DNA of 5,066 bases from Neisseria uirgultaei (GTDB taxonomy: Bacteria > Pseudomonadota > Gammaproteobacteria > Burkholderiales > Neisseriaceae), in the NCBI RefSeq assembly GCF_962719845.1, contig NZ_CAUIYF010000031.1, forward strand, positions 1 to 5,066, given 5' to 3'. The notes beneath the pieces were generated by a model that saw only the letters and a list, made by a program, of their open reading frames with translations, did no database searches and had not been told where the DNA came from. Below, piece after piece: positions 4,442 to 5,066 of this stretch. Within the stretch, counting starts at the first letter, position 1; each line of letters opens with the position of its first letter. Made by a program: the position numbers and the translations under genes.

Positions 4442-4687
4442 ATGCTCAAATCCATCGAACTCAATTCACACGTCCGCAACCGCCTTGCAGCATATCTGAA
4501 AGGCAGGGGTATGGATTTTCAGACGGCGATGCGGGAGGAAAAAGGCAACAAAGAAATCGCCGCCATCGTCCACAGCGGTCTGCCCACTTTGGTACGCAAA
4601 CTGTATTCCGAACAAAAAATGCAGAAGTTTTTTTGGGACAAGCGGGATTTGATTGCCGACTACATCAGCTGCCGGATGCAGGGATAG
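4442..4687 (+). CDS. small protein of unknown function, 81 residues
   Basis: I do not recognise this family. Reality of the gene is supported by a strong Shine-Dalgarno, GGAGG (4433-4437), four bases before the ATG, coding-like composition and its position between divergent hemJ and an intergenic gap. The frame continues upstream to 4301, but that part overlaps hemJ and its ATG lacks a ribosome site. The protein starts MLKSIELNSH, is basic, mostly predicted helical, with no signal peptide or membrane segment, so is probably cytosolic. Notable segments: GRGMDFQTAMREEKGNKEIA (21-40), HSGLPTLVRKLYSEQKMQKF (44-63), and WDKRDLIADYI (65-75). A ten-base DUS core lies in frame at 4518-4527 (codons for FQTA). 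A weak CTGAAA/TTTCAG hairpin follows at 4692-4708. Confidence 0.75.
   Translation: MLKSIELNSHVRNRLAAYLKGRGMDFQTAMREEKGNKEIAAIVHSGLPTLVRKLYSEQKMQKFFWDKRDLIADYISCRMQG
4518..4527 (-). repeat. intragenic DUS core
   Basis: TTCAGACGGC is the complement of the ten-base DUS core GCCGTCTGAA. It stands alone, not as an inverted pair, and lies within the 81-residue gene, encoding part of Asp-Phe-Gln-Thr-Ala. The two extra bases of the 12-mer are AT after a G insertion (GCGAT rather than GCAT), so only the core is intact. Confidence 0.85.
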
Positions 4688-4690
4688 GCG

Positions 4691-4710
4691 GCTGAAATCT
4701 GTTTTCAGGC
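4691..4710 (+). terminator. weak hairpin after the 81-residue gene
   Basis: CTGAAA (4692-4697) and TTTCAG (4703-4708) form a six-base stem with a five-base loop, starting five bases after the stop codon at 4685-4687. GCGGCTGAAA resembles a decayed DUS core, so this may be a former DUS-pair terminator. No T-tract follows. Confidence 0.3.
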
Positions 4711-4753
4711 AAGTGAAAAGACAATATGGCGGATTGAAATTACGCTTATCGTC

Positions 4754-4850
4754 CTTCCCGCCCGCTCAGGAATCCAACTTGTTCGGTTTCGGTTCTTTTT
4801 CTCGTTTCGGGTGATTTCTAAACTGTCATTCCCGCGCAGGCGGGAATGAC
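4754..4850. repeat. dRS3 repeat pair with RS-like spacer (NIME-type element)
   Basis: A perfect dRS3, ATTCCCGCGCAGGCGGGAAT (4828-4847), fits the neisserial consensus ATTCCC-N8-GGGAAT; the palindrome extends to GTCATTCCC...GGGAATGAC (4825-4850). A degenerate copy, CTTCCC-N8-AGGAAT (4754-4773), lies 74 bp upstream with one mismatch per arm. The AT-poor to T-rich sequence between (including TTGTTCGGTTTCGGTT) is of the RS type often found between dRS3 copies in neisserial intergenic mosaic elements. dRS3 is the known integration target of Neisseria filamentous prophages and a substrate for recombination near surface-protein genes. Confidence 0.8.
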
Positions 4851-4882
4851 GGCGGAGGTTTTTTGTTTTTCCTGATTTTTCA

Positions 4883-4920
4883 TTGTGGTGTAGTATGATG
4901 TAGTATATAATCATTATAAT
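4883..4920 (+). promoter_or_regulatory. promoter region of the phase-variable autotransporter
   Basis: Two perfect TATAAT hexamers occur at 4906-4911 and 4915-4920. For the first, TTGTGG (4883-4888) lies exactly 17 bp upstream as a partial -35 (3/6). The second has no evident -35 at 16-18 bp. Start would be near 4918, about 31 bases before the ATG. The direct repeat GTAGTAT (4890-4896 and 4900-4906) overlaps the spacer. Confidence 0.45.
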
Positions 4921-4948
4921 TTTAACACTTGACAAAGGAAAATTTCTC

Positions 4949-5066
4949 ATGACACTGAAAGCAAGCAAGCAAGCAAGCAAGCAAGCGGTCGGGTTAATCT
5001 ATTAGCATTATCTGTTTTATCGCTGTTTTGCACGCCATATGCTTGGGGTGCGGATGCGTACGATCC
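4949..5066 (+). CDS. autA: phase-variable autotransporter, 5' end only, out of frame (probably autA)
   Basis: Start of a secreted or surface autotransporter gene running off the right edge. AAAGGA (4934-4939) lies nine bases before the ATG at 4949. After MTLK come seven AAGC repeats (4959-4986). In the ATG frame translation ends at TAG 5003-5005 after 18 residues. In the frame one base off, the sequence after the repeats is open to the edge and encodes a typical signal-peptide core and cleavage region, LLALSVLSLFCTPYAWGADA, so the frame is intact but disconnected. Eight or five repeats would restore it; seven is OFF. No alternative start exists in the coding frame between its upstream stop (TGA 4930) and the repeat. 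The AutA assignment comes from the AAGC tract and from remembered meningococcal gene order (aroG, folA, ..., autA); the passenger and barrel domains are outside the window. Confidence 0.7.
4959..4986 (+). repeat. AAGC tetranucleotide repeat, seven copies
   Basis: Seven uninterrupted AAGC units lie four codons into the autotransporter reading frame. Slipped-strand mispairing in such tracts shifts the frame by one base per unit gained or lost, giving reversible ON/OFF expression. In the ON state the tract encodes a repeating Ala-Ser-Lys-Gln, placing a basic stretch ahead of the hydrophobic core of the signal peptide. Confidence 0.95.

Noticed and set aside
4301..4687. 128-residue version of the small protein
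   Set aside because: The extension overlaps the hemJ start and promoter region, and the ATG at 4442 has the good ribosome site.
4688..4948. Possible Correia element upstream of the autotransporter
   Set aside because: The TATAGTGGATTAAC-type terminal repeats of Correia elements are absent; the repeats present are of dRS3/RS type.
4705..4980. 91-codon minus-strand frame across the dRS3 and AAGC region
   Set aside because: Its N-terminal repeats are the complement of the AAGC tract and the rest is a translated dRS3/RS repeat and promoter.
1..5066. CRISPR array, tRNA or rRNA gene, transposase
   Set aside because: No spaced direct repeats, cloverleaf-like sequence, rRNA segment or transposase motif was seen on either strand.

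Overview
The window is Neisseria DNA, most probably N. meningitidis or N. gonorrhoeae. The diagnosis rests on many copies of the neisserial DNA uptake sequence (DUS, ATGCCGTCTGAA) used as inverted-pair terminators, a dRS3 repeat (ATTCCC-N8-GGGAAT), an AAGC contingency repeat, and a decayed gene resembling the neisserial adhesin OpcA. No species call beyond that is safe from sequence alone.

Layout. 1-60: last codons of an upstream gene. 61-600: no intact gene; a canonical DUS terminator, a decayed DUS-like hairpin and a 15-bp-stem hairpin built from a different DUS dialect (AGGCTACCTGAA) follow one another within about 150 bp, then about 235 bp I cannot explain, a canonical DUS hairpin, and a non-DUS terminator. 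600-1350 (minus): an outer-membrane beta-barrel pseudogene of the OpcA family, matching what is known as psi-opcB, broken by several frameshifts including one in an A-run just after its start codon. 1351-1772: AT-rich intergenic region with the likely aroG promoter and a perfect TTGCAC-N6-GTGCAA inverted repeat. 1773-2828 (plus): aroG, type I DAHP synthase. 2896-3384 (plus): folA, dihydrofolate reductase, whose probable promoter is interleaved with the aroG stop codon and terminator. 3414-3890 and 3902-4330 (minus): a two-gene unit of hemJ (protoporphyrinogen oxidase) followed by a CYTH/triphosphate-tunnel enzyme. 4442-4687 (plus): an 81-residue conserved-looking protein of unknown function carrying a DUS core inside its reading frame. 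4750-4850: a dRS3 pair with RS-like sequence between (NIME-like). 4949-end (plus): the start of a phase-variable autotransporter, probably autA, with seven AAGC repeats that put it out of frame (OFF) here.

How it fits together. The core is housekeeping metabolism: aroG commits carbon to chorismate, the source of aromatic amino acids and folate; folA closes the folate cycle; hemJ serves haem synthesis. These conserved genes are flanked on both sides by surface-protein loci in flux: a dead adhesin gene to the left and a switchable adhesin gene, next to a repeat that can act as an integration and recombination target, to the right. I found no new multi-gene system. The points most worth a second look are the foreign-dialect DUS hairpin, the phase-OFF autotransporter, the operator-like repeat at the aroG start site, and the cases where a DUS does double duty as coding sequence or as part of a transcription signal.
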